A DNA stretch of 64,000 nucleotides, from positions 124,001 to 188,000 of the forward strand of contig NZ_SWLG01000001.1 of assembly GCF_005747095.1 (NCBI RefSeq). The letters are read 5' to 3'. The stretch's first letter is position 1. Each line of letters opens with the position of its first letter. Below, one piece after another: positions 8,809 to 18,016 of this stretch. The DNA comes from Exobacillus caeni (lineage in GTDB: Bacteria; Bacillota; Bacilli; Bacillales; Guptibacillaceae). Position numbers and translations under genes: made by a program. The notes under the pieces are model-generated. The model was not told the DNA's origin. It worked only from the letters and a program-made list of their open reading frames with translations, and did no database searches.

Positions 8809-9192
8809 GTGTATAATCAATGCTATCCATTGGAGTATTATGACTTTTTTATTAAGTTTAATGAAGGAGATTACTACTCCTGCCATGACTTGCTTGAGGA
8901 AATCTGGATGACTGACAAAAGCAATCTTTATGTAAAAGGGCTTCTTCATCTATGTGTGGCACTTTATCATTACAGCTATGGGAATGTGGCAGGTACGAGA
9001 ACAATGTTAGTAACTGCTGAAAAGTACCTTTATCCGTACAAGCCGTTCTACTGGGGAGTAGATCTCGATGCTGTGATGAAATATATCCATAACTGTCAGT
9101 CTATTATACCACAGGACATAGATCGTATCCCCTTTTCTAAGCGCTCATCGCTTCCGCCCCTCCCCGAGTTAGTTTTATATCTAAAAGAATAA
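8809..9192 (+). CDS. DUF309-family protein
   Basis: A 127-residue soluble protein with the DUF309 signature FNEGDYYSCHDLLEEIW (residues 17-33) and a following LYVKGLLHLCVALYHYSYGN helix pair. The conserved H and E residues in xxCHDxLEExW are thought to form a helical-bundle active or binding site, but no activity is established. GTG 8809 is preceded by GAAGGGGGATT. The gene lies between divergent yuiD and pepA. It is similar in type to YpuF of B. subtilis. Confidence 0.75.
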   Translation: MYNQCYPLEYYDFFIKFNEGDYYSCHDLLEEIWMTDKSNLYVKGLLHLCVALYHYSYGNVAGTRTMLVTAEKYLYPYKPFYWGVDLDAVMKYIHNCQSIIPQDIDRIPFSKRSSLPPLPELVLYLKE

Positions 9193-9260
9193 TATTTAGG
9201 GACTCGTAACAGTTCTGATAATTCGGTATACTAATAATATAATGAAAAAGGGGTGTCCAC

Positions 9261-10754
9261 ATGTTTAACGTAAGTAAAAAAGTCGAACTTAGTGCTTCTT
9301 CTCAGGCACTTGTTATCGGTTTATTCGAGGGAAATAAGTTAGATGGCATTCAGAAAGAAGTCGATGATGCGTTGGAAGGCCAGCTAACACTATTGCTAGA
9401 AGAGGGAGATGTTTCTGGAAGTTTTAAAAAAGTCTCTAAGCTATACAGCATGGGGAAAACCGGAGTGAAACGTTTCTACTTTATCGGGCTCGGTAAACAA
9501 GAGAATTTTACATATCGCAAAGCGTTAAGCGCTTTTGGAAAAGCTGTTAAATCATTAAACGGTGATAAGCTGGATGAAGCTTCTTTCGCCCTTGATACAT
9601 TTTCAAGCCATCATCTGCACGGGCAATCCCTTGCACAGTCGCTTGGGGAAGCTGTCATTATGGCAGGATATCGCTTTGAAGACTATAAGAAAAGAAAGGA
9701 AGCGTTACATAAAGGCCTTTCATCTGTTACGGTTTACACGGAAGAAGACGAAACTGACTGTAAAGCCGCTCTTAAAACAGGGGAGGCTTATGGCCATGGC
9801 ACAAACAGGGCACGTACGCTTGTTAATATGCCAGGAAACAAACTAACCCCGACCAATCTAGCGCAACAAGCAGCAGATATTGCTAAAGAATACGATATGG
9901 ACATAGAGATTCTCGAGAAAGAAGATATGGAACGGCTTGGAATGGGTGCGCTGCTTGCAGTAAACCAGGGGTCAGACCAACCGCCTAAAATGATCGTCAT
10001 GAAGTATCAGGGGCGGGAAAAATGGGATAATGTATTAAGTTTTGTCGGTAAAGGGCTTACTTTCGACGCGGGTGGTATCTCCCTGAAACCTGCGAAAGGC
10101 ATGGAAGCAATGAAGTCTGATATGGGAGGATCTGCTGCGGTGCTTGGAGCAATGGAAGCGATCGCCAGAACAAAGCCGAAGGTAAATGTTCTTGCAGTTA
10201 TTCCATCCACTGAAAACTTGATCAACGGTTCTGCGATGAAGCCGGGAGATGTGATCACGTCTTTAAGCGGCAAAACAATCGAAGTGAACAATACAGATGC
10301 AGAAGGGAGACTGATTCTTGCTGACGGAATCACTTATGCTAAGCAGCTTGGGGCGGATTACCTCGTAGATCTCGCAACACTAACAGGAGCTGTACTCGTA
10401 GCACTCGGCCAAACGACAACAGGAGCTGTTTCGAATAACGATGAATTTTATGCGAAACTAGAAACAGCTTCTGAAAAATCCGGTGAATACGTGTGGCGTT
10501 TCCCGCATCATCAGGAGTACAAAGACATGGTGCGCACAAGCGATGTAGCAGATCTGAACAACGCGCCAGGGCGAAATGCAGGAAGCATTACAGCAGGCTT
10601 ATTCCTCGGGGAGTTTGCAGGTGACACGCCATGGATACACCTTGATATTGCAGGAACTGCTTTCTTGCAAAAGGAAACCGAAGTAGGGCCTAAAGGCGGT
10701 ACTGGAGTAATGGTCCGTACACTCGCTAATCTGGCATCTAACTTTAAGGCATAA
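9261..10754 (+). CDS. pepA: Leucyl aminopeptidase (M17 family)
   Basis: A 497-residue cytosolic aminopeptidase with a variable N-terminal domain (1-170) and a M17 catalytic domain. Metal and catalytic residues are visible: K264 and D269 in KGLTFDAGG, D287 in SDMGG, and D346/E348 in NTDAEGRL (344-351). It removes N-terminal residues from peptides using two divalent metals, probably as a hexamer. It is the yuiE position of the yui cluster. ATG 9261 follows AAAAGGGGTGTCC. A promoter-like TATACT lies near 9228. A long hairpin terminator follows. Confidence 0.93.
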   Translation: MFNVSKKVELSASSQALVIGLFEGNKLDGIQKEVDDALEGQLTLLLEEGDVSGSFKKVSKLYSMGKTGVKRFYFIGLGKQENFTYRKALSAFGKAVKSLNGDKLDEASFALDTFSSHHLHGQSLAQSLGEAVIMAGYRFEDYKKRKEALHKGLSSVTVYTEEDETDCKAALKTGEAYGHGTNRARTLVNMPGNKLTPTNLAQQAADIAKEYDMDIEILEKEDMERLGMGALLAVNQGSDQPPKMIVMKYQGREKWDNVLSFVGKGLTFDAGGISLKPAKGMEAMKSDMGGSAAVLGAMEAIARTKPKVNVLAVIPSTENLINGSAMKPGDVITSLSGKTIEVNNTDAEGRLILADGITYAKQLGADYLVDLATLTGAVLVALGQTTTGAVSNNDEFYAKLETASEKSGEYVWRFPHHQEYKDMVRTSDVADLNNAPGRNAGSITAGLFLGEFAGDTPWIHLDIAGTAFLQKETEVGPKGGTGVMVRTLANLASNFKA

Positions 10755-10767
10755 AAGAAGAATAAAT

Positions 10768-10842
10768 AGACTGACTCTCACAGGGCCCTCTCGCTTACTA
10801 AAGGTATGCGGAAAAAGTGTCCTTTGGGGTCAGTCTTTTTTA
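10768..10842 (+). terminator. Long-loop terminator of pepA
   Basis: Outer arms AGACTGAC and GTCAGTCT enclose about 53 bases that themselves can pair (AGGGCCCT; AAAGG with CCTTT). A T-run follows. The large loop is unusual for a simple terminator. Confidence 0.65.
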
Positions 10843-10952
10843 TTTAAAGTAGAATCTGGCAATTTTACTTTTTTTATTGACACTCTTCATTTTATCGTGT
10901 TAACTTATTATTTGTTTAATAAACTAAAGGATATAGAGAAGGGTTGTTTCAA

Positions 10953-12275
10953 ATGAATGCAGTGGTACTAGCTGTTCTTATAATGCTAGTTTTAAGTCTA
11001 TTTCGAATACATGTTGTCGTTGCCCTCATTTTAGGTGCACTTGCAGGTGGGCTTGCCGGGGGCCTTGGGTTATCAAATACAATCGAAGTGTTCACTGGGG
11101 GTCTTGGAGGAAGTGCAGAAGTAGCGCTTAGCTATGCCTTGCTGGGAAGTTTTGCAGTAGGCATTTCCAGAACAGGGCTTCCGGAATTGCTAGTTAACTA
11201 TGCTCTTAAACTAGTAAAAAAAGAAGAAGATGGAAACCGGAAAGCACTAACTAAAGTGTTGATCTTATTCCTTATTTTAATCATTTCATGTTTTTCACAA
11301 AACGTTATTCCGGTCCATATCGCTTTTATCCCGATTTTAATTCCGCCGTTATTACACGTTTTAAATGAGTTGAAGGTGGACCGCCGTGCAGTGGCTTCCG
11401 TTATTACATTTGGATTAACGGCTCCTTATATCTTGCTGCCGGCTGGTTTTGGGCAAATCTTCCATGATATCTTACAAACGAACATGGCGGAGAGCGGATT
11501 AACTGTTGATGCGTCAATTATTCCCTCCGCAATGCTTTTGCCGACTGCAGGACTTGTGGTAGGTCTGTTGATCGCAGTATTTTTCAGTTACCGAAAAGGA
11601 AGAAACTATCGAGAAATCAAGCTTTCTGAAAAAAAAGAAGTGGAAGGTCCGGGGTATACAGGGCCATCTATTTTCTTCGCAGTTCTTTCTATCCTGGCAA
11701 CGCTGACGGTGCAACTTCAGACTGAATCAATGATTTTTGGGGCGTTAGCTGGAATCATCGTTCTCTATTTAAGCAGATCGATGAAAATCCAGGAATCTGA
11801 AGTTCTATTGACAGAAGGAATGAAAATGATGGCTTTCATTGGGTTTGTAATGCTTGCTGCAAGCGGGTTTGCTGAAGTGATGCGAGAGACTGGAGATGTG
11901 GAAGCACTTGTAGAACAAGCATCTGGCATGATCGGGGGAAGCAAAGCGCTGGCTGCAGCACTGATGCTTGTCGTAGGACTGTTGATCACGATGGGAATCG
12001 GTTCATCATTTTCCACGATTCCAATAATCGCGACGATTTTTGTTCCACTTGCCATTGAAGTAGGCTTTAGTCCACTCGCTACGGTTGCACTTGTAGGAAC
12101 GGCCGCTGCGCTGGGGGATGCTGGTTCACCAGCATCAGACAGTACACTTGGACCTACAGCGGGATTGAACGTCGACGGACAACATAATCATATCTGGGAT
12201 ACTGTTGTACCAACCTTTATTCATTATAACCTGCCGCTTATGGCGTTTGGTTGGATAGCAGCAATGTTTTTATAA
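10953..12275 (+). CDS. yuiF: YuiF, putative amino-acid or Na+/H+ antiporter-type transporter
   Basis: A 440-residue membrane protein with about 11-12 helices, belonging to the ion-transporter superfamily that includes NhaC and histidine/gluconate permeases. Two inverted repeats each hold a discontinuous segment, e.g. [19 protein letters not shown] and the glycine-rich [10 protein letters not shown]. Near the C-terminus is [17 protein letters not shown]. Substrate is unknown; YuiF is the B. subtilis counterpart. ATG 10953 is chosen because GAGAAGGG lies 9 bases before it; TTG 10944 touches the site. It ends at a clear terminator. Confidence 0.85.
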   Translation: MNAVVLAVLIMLVLSLFRIHVVVALILGALAGGLAGGLGLSNTIEVFTGGLGGSAEVALSYALLGSFAVGISRTGLPELLVNYALKLVKKEEDGNRKALTKVLILFLILIISCFSQNVIPVHIAFIPILIPPLLHVLNELKVDRRAVASVITFGLTAPYILLPAGFGQIFHDILQTNMAESGLTVDASIIPSAMLLPTAGLVVGLLIAVFFSYRKGRNYREIKLSEKKEVEGPGYTGPSIFFAVLSILATLTVQLQTESMIFGALAGIIVLYLSRSMKIQESEVLLTEGMKMMAFIGFVMLAASGFAEVMRETGDVEALVEQASGMIGGSKALAAALMLVVGLLITMGIGSSFSTIPIIATIFVPLAIEVGFSPLATVALVGTAAALGDAGSPASDSTLGPTAGLNVDGQHNHIWDTVVPTFIHYNLPLMAFGWIAAMFL

Positions 12276-12283
12276 CCGGCAGA

Positions 12284-12310
12284 AGACAGGGGTGAGGCCC
12301 TGTCTTTTTT
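12284..12310 (+). terminator. Terminator of yuiF
   Basis: Arms AGACAGGG and CCCTGTCT with a 6-base loop and six T. Confidence 0.9.
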
Positions 12311-12362
12311 CCGTTTAATTTACTATTATTGGATTAGAGAATGATAAAAAGGATGAGAATCT

Positions 12363-12569
12363 ATGACGAAAACGAAAAAACATTGGTATGGTATTTTCGG
12401 ATCTCTGGCACTGTTTGCTTTTGGTCTTTATCGGGTGTTCGTAATGGGAAGAGAGCTGGAGACAGTTCCGTATGTGATTGCATTTATTTTTGCGATTACA
12501 GGATTCATAGGCGCACTAGTTAACGGCTTGCTGTTATTTAAGCATATCAGCAGGGAACACACACAATAA
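12363..12569 (+). CDS. Small two-helix membrane protein, unknown
   Basis: A 68-residue protein starting MTKTKKHWYG, with two hydrophobic helices (about 9-28 and 37-59), a short polar loop (GRELETVP) and a basic-polar tail (KHISREHTQ). I do not recognise a family. ATG 12363 has GGATGAG upstream. It sits between yuiF and yuiH, 41 bp before yuiH on the same strand, so the two may be cotranscribed. Confidence 0.65.
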   Translation: MTKTKKHWYGIFGSLALFAFGLYRVFVMGRELETVPYVIAFIFAITGFIGALVNGLLLFKHISREHTQ

Positions 12570-12609
12570 ACTGTTTCATTTACTTACGAGGCAGAAGGGA
12601 GATCAATCC

Positions 12610-13206
12610 ATGTTCTTTGGTCGAAAAAGAGAGGTTGTTGCAGGAAGAGTCCCTCCCAACCAAAGGGTAACAACCGGTTGGCCTGTTTTGCATACAGGCG
12701 GCATTCCTGCTTACACTAAGGATCTGTCTAACTGGGATTTAAGAATATACGGACAGGTTGAGGAGGAAATGTATCTTTCTTTTGAAGAGTTGCTAAACCT
12801 TCCACAGTACATAGCCGGTAATGATATTCATTGTGTAACAGGCTGGTCTAAGCTGGATAATGAATGGAAAGGAATTCAAACATTACAGATAGCAAAACTG
12901 GCAGGCGTTAAACCGGAAGCACAGTTCGTTATCCTGCATGCGGAAGAAGGGTGGTCAACCAACCTCCCGCTCGCAGACTTTTTGCGTGACACAAGCCTTC
13001 TAGCTCATTCCCATAACGGAGATTGGCTGACTCCTGAGCATGGTTACCCGCTCAGGGCAGTCATTCCTCATCTTTATTTCTGGAAAAGCGCAAAATGGGT
13101 ACGTGCGATTGAATTTACAGTCCAAAACAAGCCTGGCTTCTGGGAACGTAATGGTTATCATATGTATGGTCGTCCATGGAAAGAAGAGCGGTTTAGTTGG
13201 GATTAG
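12610..13206 (+). CDS. yuiH: YuiH, sulfite-oxidase-like molybdopterin oxidoreductase
   Basis: A 198-residue protein consisting of the molybdopterin-binding domain of the sulfite oxidase/MsrP family. C75 in IHCVTGWS is the expected molybdenum ligand, followed by the SFEELLNLP and HAEEGWSTNLPL segments. There is no Tat signal and no heme or dimerisation domain, so it acts in the cytoplasm, perhaps as a reductase of small sulfoxides or N-oxides. Its need for molybdenum cofactor fits an organism with molybdate uptake; a ModB-like permease lies 5 kb away. ATG 12610 follows GAAGGGAGATCA. Confidence 0.88.
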   Translation: MFFGRKREVVAGRVPPNQRVTTGWPVLHTGGIPAYTKDLSNWDLRIYGQVEEEMYLSFEELLNLPQYIAGNDIHCVTGWSKLDNEWKGIQTLQIAKLAGVKPEAQFVILHAEEGWSTNLPLADFLRDTSLLAHSHNGDWLTPEHGYPLRAVIPHLYFWKSAKWVRAIEFTVQNKPGFWERNGYHMYGRPWKEERFSWD

Positions 13207-13251
13207 TTTACAGTTAAAATGACAGTAAACCACAAAATCGGGGGGATTCTA

Positions 13252-14205
13252 TTGAATATCATCGTTCGTTCAGAAACTATCGATGACTATCATCAAATTG
13301 CTCAAATCCATGCGATGGCCTTTTCTAACAGCAGTGGAATGGAGGAGGCGGCTTTAGTTTCTTTGCACCGAAATAGACGGCAGCATGATCCGGACTTATC
13401 ACTTGTTGCAGTGCATGAAAATCAGATTATTGGACATGTTCTGTTTCATCCTCGAAAAGTAATGGTTGGAGGCCATGGACACAAAGCGGTTATCCTTGCT
13501 CCGATTGCAGTTCAACCAGAATATCAAAACAGCGGAATAGGAAGAAAGTTAATAGAAGAGGGCCTAGAAAGAGCTGAAATGAAAGGGTATGCCTTTTCAA
13601 TCCTGCTTGGACATCCATCGTATTATCCGAGATTCGGCTATCAAACCAACATGTTCGGAATTTGCGGAATCAAGATAATGCTTAATGAATCTAAAGAGGC
13701 AGCCAACATTGTTGAAAGAAAGGCGACCTGCAATGATCTGGGGAAATTATCAGATCTCTGGGATCAGTGGTTTGATGATGTTGACCTTGCAATGTACCCG
13801 GGGGATGATCTTACTGACTGGCTAAGCCCGGACAAGAAAATCAACTGTTCTGTATTTGAAATTAACAATAAGTTTGCAGGCTATGTTCGATATGAGAAAG
13901 ACCAGCCAGAAAACGTTAAGATGTTCTTAGCGACGGACAAACATGCGGCGCAGGAAATTCTCAAAACGCTTAGCATGCAGATCGATAATCAAAACGCTAT
14001 CTTCTTACCGGTTCATCCTGAGTCAAACAAGACAATCGAAGTCTTTCAAAATGAAGGGCAGACTGATTGTAAAACATGGGAAGCAGCCATGATTCGGGTA
14101 TTGGATAAAGAAAACAAACAAATAGCGGACTATTGCAACGAAGTTAAAAACCATCAGCGCTTACCGGGACTTTTGTCCTGGCCAGTCGAGTTCGATGTAT
14201 GTTGA
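13252..14205 (+). CDS. GNAT-family N-acetyltransferase with C-terminal extension
   Basis: A 317-residue protein. Residues 1-165 form a GNAT acetyltransferase fold with the acetyl-CoA loop QNSGIGRKLIEEGL near residue 95 and the ILLGHPSYYPRFGYQ segment typical of the YhbS-like subgroup. Residues 166-317 are an extra domain that I do not recognise. TTG 13252 is chosen because CGGGGGGAT lies 5 bases upstream; the longer frame from 13219 lacks a site. Acceptor substrate unknown. It stands alone between yuiH and a terminator. Confidence 0.78.
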   Translation: MNIIVRSETIDDYHQIAQIHAMAFSNSSGMEEAALVSLHRNRRQHDPDLSLVAVHENQIIGHVLFHPRKVMVGGHGHKAVILAPIAVQPEYQNSGIGRKLIEEGLERAEMKGYAFSILLGHPSYYPRFGYQTNMFGICGIKIMLNESKEAANIVERKATCNDLGKLSDLWDQWFDDVDLAMYPGDDLTDWLSPDKKINCSVFEINNKFAGYVRYEKDQPENVKMFLATDKHAAQEILKTLSMQIDNQNAIFLPVHPESNKTIEVFQNEGQTDCKTWEAAMIRVLDKENKQIADYCNEVKNHQRLPGLLSWPVEFDVC

Positions 14206-14232
14206 GGCCAGCAGTTAAGGTGGCCTTTTTTT
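14204..14232 (+). terminator. Terminator of the GNAT gene
   Basis: Short stem AGGCCA / TGGCCT with a 10-base loop and a run of seven T, overlapping the last base of the stop codon region. Confidence 0.7.
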
Positions 14233-14421
14233 GCTGCATAGGAACGCAGGACTTTTTTGTTAGATGAGAATGCTCGACATCTTTGCAACGATTATAAAAG
14301 AATAGTATTTAAATTGTGTTAAAGAATAGGAATAGGACATTCGAGGGAGTTTTAAATCTTGCCGTTTTTATTTTACCTCCAGGGGTATGGTGTTATTAGA
14401 AGGAAAAAAGGAGGTTATAAG

Positions 14422-15555
14422 ATGGCGTTGACTCCACTAACAGCTGGAGAACTGGCAAAGAAGATTGTTGATCGAGAAGATTTGTTTTTGCTGGATGTTA
14501 GACCTGAAGAAGCATTTAATGACTGGTCGATAGAAGGCCATAATGTCGAAAAGATGAATATTCCTCTTTCAGATCTTGAAAAAGATGTAGAAAATGTGAA
14601 GGAAGAACTTCCGAAAAATAAGAACGTTTATGTGGTTTGTGCAAAAGGAATTTCCGCTCAAAAAGCTGTAGATTCTCTAAAAAAGGCAGGAGTAGAGAAC
14701 GTGACATATCTCGAAGGAGGTATGACAGCCTGGAGTGAACATCTTGAGCCTGTTAAAATCGGGGAAACCGATAATGGAGCTACCATCTACCAATTCGTCC
14801 GCCTGGGGAAAGGATGCCTGTCTTATTTCATTATGGCAGAGGAAGAAGCGGCAGTCGTCGATGCAAACCGAATGATCGATGTTTATAAAAATTTTGCAAC
14901 CAGGAATAATGTTCAGATTAAAGCTGTCATTGACACGCATTTACATGCAGATCATATTTCCGGGGGCAAGAAGCTGGCAGACCAGGAAGGTGCACAATAC
15001 TGGATTCCTCCGAAAGATGCTGAAGAAGTGACATACGATTTTCAGCCGCTGGAAGACGGAAAAGACATCTGTTTAGGGAAAGGCGAGCAGGTGAAAATCC
15101 ATCCGATTTATTCTCCAGGACATACAATCGGCAGCACTTCTCTCATTGTGGATGGAAGCTATTTATTAACCGGTGATATCCTGTTTGTTGATTCGATCGG
15201 CAGACCGGACCTCGCAGGAAAAGCGGAAGACTGGGTAAGCGATTTAAGAGCAACATTATATGACCGTTATCGTGAACTTCCTGATGATTTACTCGTACTG
15301 CCTGCTCATTTTGGACAAATCGATGAATTGAATAAGGATGGAAGTGTTGCTGCAAAGCTGAATATCCTTTACAAAGAAAATGAAGGTCTACAGGTTGAAA
15401 GCAACGAACAGTTTCGCCATATGGTGACGGATAATCTTCCCCCTCAGCCGAACTCCTACAAGGAAATACGTCTTACAAACATGGGAAAAGAAAATCCTGG
15501 AGAAGATAAGAAACAGGAAATGGAAACAGGACCTAATCGTTGTGCAGTAAGTTAA
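14422..15555 (+). CDS. Rhodanese-metallo-beta-lactamase fusion, probable persulfide dioxygenase
   Basis: A 377-residue fusion. Residues 1-110 are a rhodanese domain with the active cysteine C73 in VVCAKGIS. Residues 115-350 are a metallo-beta-lactamase domain with H173-x-H175-x-D177-H178 (THLHADH), SPGHTIGS and the LPAHFG motif, as in ETHE1-type persulfide dioxygenases. The pair of domains suggests oxidation of glutathione- or bacillithiol-type persulfide to sulfite with sulfur transfer by the rhodanese. The rhodanese-first order differs from CstB and from the MBL-rhodanese fusions. ATG 14422 follows AAAGGAGGTTATAAG. DUF302 gene follows by 25 bp. Confidence 0.85.
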   Translation: MALTPLTAGELAKKIVDREDLFLLDVRPEEAFNDWSIEGHNVEKMNIPLSDLEKDVENVKEELPKNKNVYVVCAKGISAQKAVDSLKKAGVENVTYLEGGMTAWSEHLEPVKIGETDNGATIYQFVRLGKGCLSYFIMAEEEAAVVDANRMIDVYKNFATRNNVQIKAVIDTHLHADHISGGKKLADQEGAQYWIPPKDAEEVTYDFQPLEDGKDICLGKGEQVKIHPIYSPGHTIGSTSLIVDGSYLLTGDILFVDSIGRPDLAGKAEDWVSDLRATLYDRYRELPDDLLVLPAHFGQIDELNKDGSVAAKLNILYKENEGLQVESNEQFRHMVTDNLPPQPNSYKEIRLTNMGKENPGEDKKQEMETGPNRCAVS

Positions 15556-15580
15556 CCTATAAAAAAAGGAGCTAGATAAT

Positions 15581-15967
15581 ATGAATTTTCACTATACGGT
15601 AGACAGTTCAAAAGGAATGGAAGAAACCGTTTCTTCATTGGAGCAAAATTTGAAGGAAGAAAAGTTTGGGATATTGTGGGACTTCGATCTTACCGGTAAA
15701 CTGCAGGAAAAGGGAATGGATTTTAACACCCCATATCGGGTGCTTGAGGTTTGTAATCCTGCAGAAGCTAACCGCGTAATAAGCAAGAATAAATTGGTTG
15801 GATACTTTTTGCCTTGTAAGATTGCGGTGTACGAAGATAATGGACAGACGAAGATCGGTATGCCGCTCCCGACAACACTGATCGAGCTTGCTGATGACCC
15901 AGAACTAACTAACATCGCGAAAGACATAGAAGAACGCCTTATTGGATGCATTGATAAAAGTAAATAA
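15581..15967 (+). CDS. DUF302-family protein
   Basis: A 128-residue soluble protein of the DUF302 family (alpha/beta, often dimeric), with the characteristic YRVLEVCNPAEANRVI and LPCKIAVYED segments at residues 50-90. Function is unestablished, though DUF302 genes often accompany sulfur-oxidation or metallo-beta-lactamase genes. It is 25 bp downstream of the rhodanese-MBL gene and ends at a terminator, so the two form an operon; that context suggests a role in handling sulfide or persulfide. Confidence 0.85.
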   Translation: MNFHYTVDSSKGMEETVSSLEQNLKEEKFGILWDFDLTGKLQEKGMDFNTPYRVLEVCNPAEANRVISKNKLVGYFLPCKIAVYEDNGQTKIGMPLPTTLIELADDPELTNIAKDIEERLIGCIDKSK

Positions 15968-15975
15968 AAGATAGG

Positions 15976-16006
15976 ATTCCTCCATATTTTGTTATGGAGG
16001 AATTTT
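15976..16006 (+). terminator. Terminator of the rhodanese-MBL/DUF302 operon
   Basis: Perfect arms ATTCCTCCATA and TATGGAGGAAT with a 6-base loop, then TTTTC. Confidence 0.8.
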
Positions 16007-16207
16007 CTTGTTCCGTAGAAGAACTTTAAACTTTTTAGCAAAGCAGAGCACTTGGCTTAGTTGGGAAGAAAATTTAGGGAAGCAGCTAAGACAAATATGC
16101 TTCGTCATCCCCTGCCGCTTGATCAGCGAGTTTTCTTTAGCTCTTTTTTTAAAAGAAACTATTGTTTTTTCTCCTTTTTTTACTATAGTTAGGATAGAGG
16201 AGATGAA

Positions 16208-16936
16208 ATGATGGATATTTTTAAATTTATTCTTTTAATCGGACTTATTTTATTGATCATAAATATAATTAAACCTGTTACTGCGGGCTTAAACCGCAAA
16301 AGGGCGCTTTATGGAGCTGCTGTTTGTTTTCTTGCTTACTACTATTTTATAGGCTTTGATCCGGCTGCTAAGGAAACGGTTATACAGGATAGTTCTATCT
16401 CAGCAAAGGAAGAGAAAAAGGATAAACCAGGGCAAAAGGAAAGTAATAAACAAAAAGATAATGATAAGAGCGATGAACCAGCAAAAGTGGAGCTTGAAGG
16501 CCTGGAGGATATTGAGATCGTGATGGATATTCCTTCTATGATGGGATTAACAATAGAAGAATTTATCAAAAAAGCAGGAAAACCCCCAAAAGAAAATCCT
16601 GAGAATTCAGAAGTGCTTACATATGACAATTTTTCTGTAAAAACAAAAGATAATATCGTCTATGAACTCACATATTATCCAGAAGGTTTAACATATAGTG
16701 AGGACAATGCGCTGCTCTTAGCAATGCTGGGATTTCCGCTTGCCGAACTTACAAAAGCATCGAATCCGCTTGGAGTTCCGAGGAGTTTTTACTTAATGGG
16801 AGGATACAGTGATATTAATGTGATCGGGAAGTGGGATAAACCTTTAGAAGAATACGAGGGAGAAGAAATTCCGATCGATTATATCTATGTTAAAAAGGAG
16901 ATTTACCAGAAACAAGAAGAAGTTGCTGAAGAATAA
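16208..16936 (+). CDS. Membrane-anchored protein of unknown function
   Basis: A 242-residue protein with two N-terminal hydrophobic helices (about 4-22 and 34-50), then a long Lys/Glu/Asp-rich low-complexity linker (65-95) and a soluble C-terminal domain (100-242) that begins LEGLEDIEIVMDIPSMMGL. I do not recognise the domain. The layout suggests an anchor with the globular part on one side of the membrane. ATG 16208 or 16211 follows GAGGAGATG. The flanking genes are separated by terminators or gaps, so it is probably transcribed alone. Confidence 0.7.
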   Translation: MMDIFKFILLIGLILLIINIIKPVTAGLNRKRALYGAAVCFLAYYYFIGFDPAAKETVIQDSSISAKEEKKDKPGQKESNKQKDNDKSDEPAKVELEGLEDIEIVMDIPSMMGLTIEEFIKKAGKPPKENPENSEVLTYDNFSVKTKDNIVYELTYYPEGLTYSEDNALLLAMLGFPLAELTKASNPLGVPRSFYLMGGYSDINVIGKWDKPLEEYEGEEIPIDYIYVKKEIYQKQEEVAEE

Positions 16937-17104
16937 GAGGATTTTTGCAAGATAGAACACAGAGGACAGCAATAATTTAATGCTCCGTCTTTAACTCTCC
17001 AGTCGGGGAGTTTTTTACTTGAAAAGGAAATAGCGCCTTTTAAATAGAAAGAATAAATCGATGATAAACTTTGCGTATTATCTTTAGTCAGGAAGGTGAA
17101 TAAC

Positions 17105-17929
17105 ATGGCCCATAAAATAGGTTCTTCTGGTAGTGTAATACTGTCAGATTCAGCAAAATTTGACGAGTTGTTCTGGGAAAACTGCAATCATATAGAAATC
17201 GGAGAATTTGCAAATCGTGAGGACTTTTTAAAGTTCATGGAGAAAAACAAAGAAAAGGGATATTCCCTTGGCATCCATTTGCCATTATACCGAGACAACA
17301 GCAAATATGACTTGATCCAGGAGGTAAGCTTTACAACGGAAGAGGCTTGGGCACAGTTAGACGCAGAAACAAAGTTTTTATCGGGAATCGGGGTTGAGTA
17401 TGTTCTTGTCCATTTCCCGTATTTTACAGAAAGAGTACCAGGAGACCCTTCGGAGATTATTGAAAAAGGCTTAAGAAAAATAAGCGATATACAAAAGAAA
17501 CATGGGATTCCTATCGTGTGTGAGCCAAAACTTGGACCGGCAAAATCACCGGTTGGAATTGATTATCTTGATAGATTTCCAGTAGAAGTCTGGGATAAGT
17601 ATGGGATAAAGCTTTGTATCGATATTGGTGATTATTTAATGGCAGCAGGAAACAAGGTGATGGAATATCTAGAAAAGTGGAAACCGTACATAAAAGTAGT
17701 TCACCTTCACAATGTTGAGTACCATGGTGATAAGTATATCTGGGTCCCTGTCCATCCAGGACATGAGGCTGATGGGAGTCATTTTAACGTCCAGAAGGTC
17801 ATTGAATTTCTTGGAGGATGTAAGGAAGTCTATTTCATTTTTGAGCATACACCCCACTCCAAACCAAGCCAACAGTTTGTTTATGAAGGAGTAGAATGGG
17901 TGAAAAAGCTTATTTTGATAAATGAATAA
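17105..17929 (+). CDS. Xylose isomerase-like TIM-barrel protein
   Basis: A 274-residue protein of the AP-endonuclease-family-2 / xylose-isomerase-like fold. Metal-ligand candidates are visible in order: HLPLY, VLVHFPY, CEPK, CIDIGDY, VVHLHN and FEHTPH. Members are sugar isomerases, epimerases or phosphate-ester nucleases; substrate cannot be told. ATG 17105 is chosen over GTG 17096 because AGGAAGGTG lies just before it. It is a single gene closed by a convergent hairpin. Confidence 0.75.
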   Translation: MAHKIGSSGSVILSDSAKFDELFWENCNHIEIGEFANREDFLKFMEKNKEKGYSLGIHLPLYRDNSKYDLIQEVSFTTEEAWAQLDAETKFLSGIGVEYVLVHFPYFTERVPGDPSEIIEKGLRKISDIQKKHGIPIVCEPKLGPAKSPVGIDYLDRFPVEVWDKYGIKLCIDIGDYLMAAGNKVMEYLEKWKPYIKVVHLHNVEYHGDKYIWVPVHPGHEADGSHFNVQKVIEFLGGCKEVYFIFEHTPHSKPSQQFVYEGVEWVKKLILINE

Positions 17930-17934
17930 AGAAG

Positions 17935-18006
17935 CGCAGTCCACTTTCGGCTCCTGTTCAATAATTAAAGTAAACAGAGCTTTAAAAGAGTGGGACTGCA
18001 CTTTTT
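17935..18006 (+). terminator. Long hairpin terminator after the TIM-barrel gene
   Basis: GCAGTCCACT on the left pairs with AGTGGGACTGC on the right, around about 45 bases that can pair further (GGCTC with GAGCT). A run of five T follows. Confidence 0.65.
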
Positions 18007-18016
18007 GATTGTTAAT

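Noticed and set aside
16008-16211. A 67-codon plus-strand frame before the membrane-anchored gene
   Set aside because: It has no clear ribosome binding site, overlaps the terminator of the DUF302 gene and looks non-coding in residue use.
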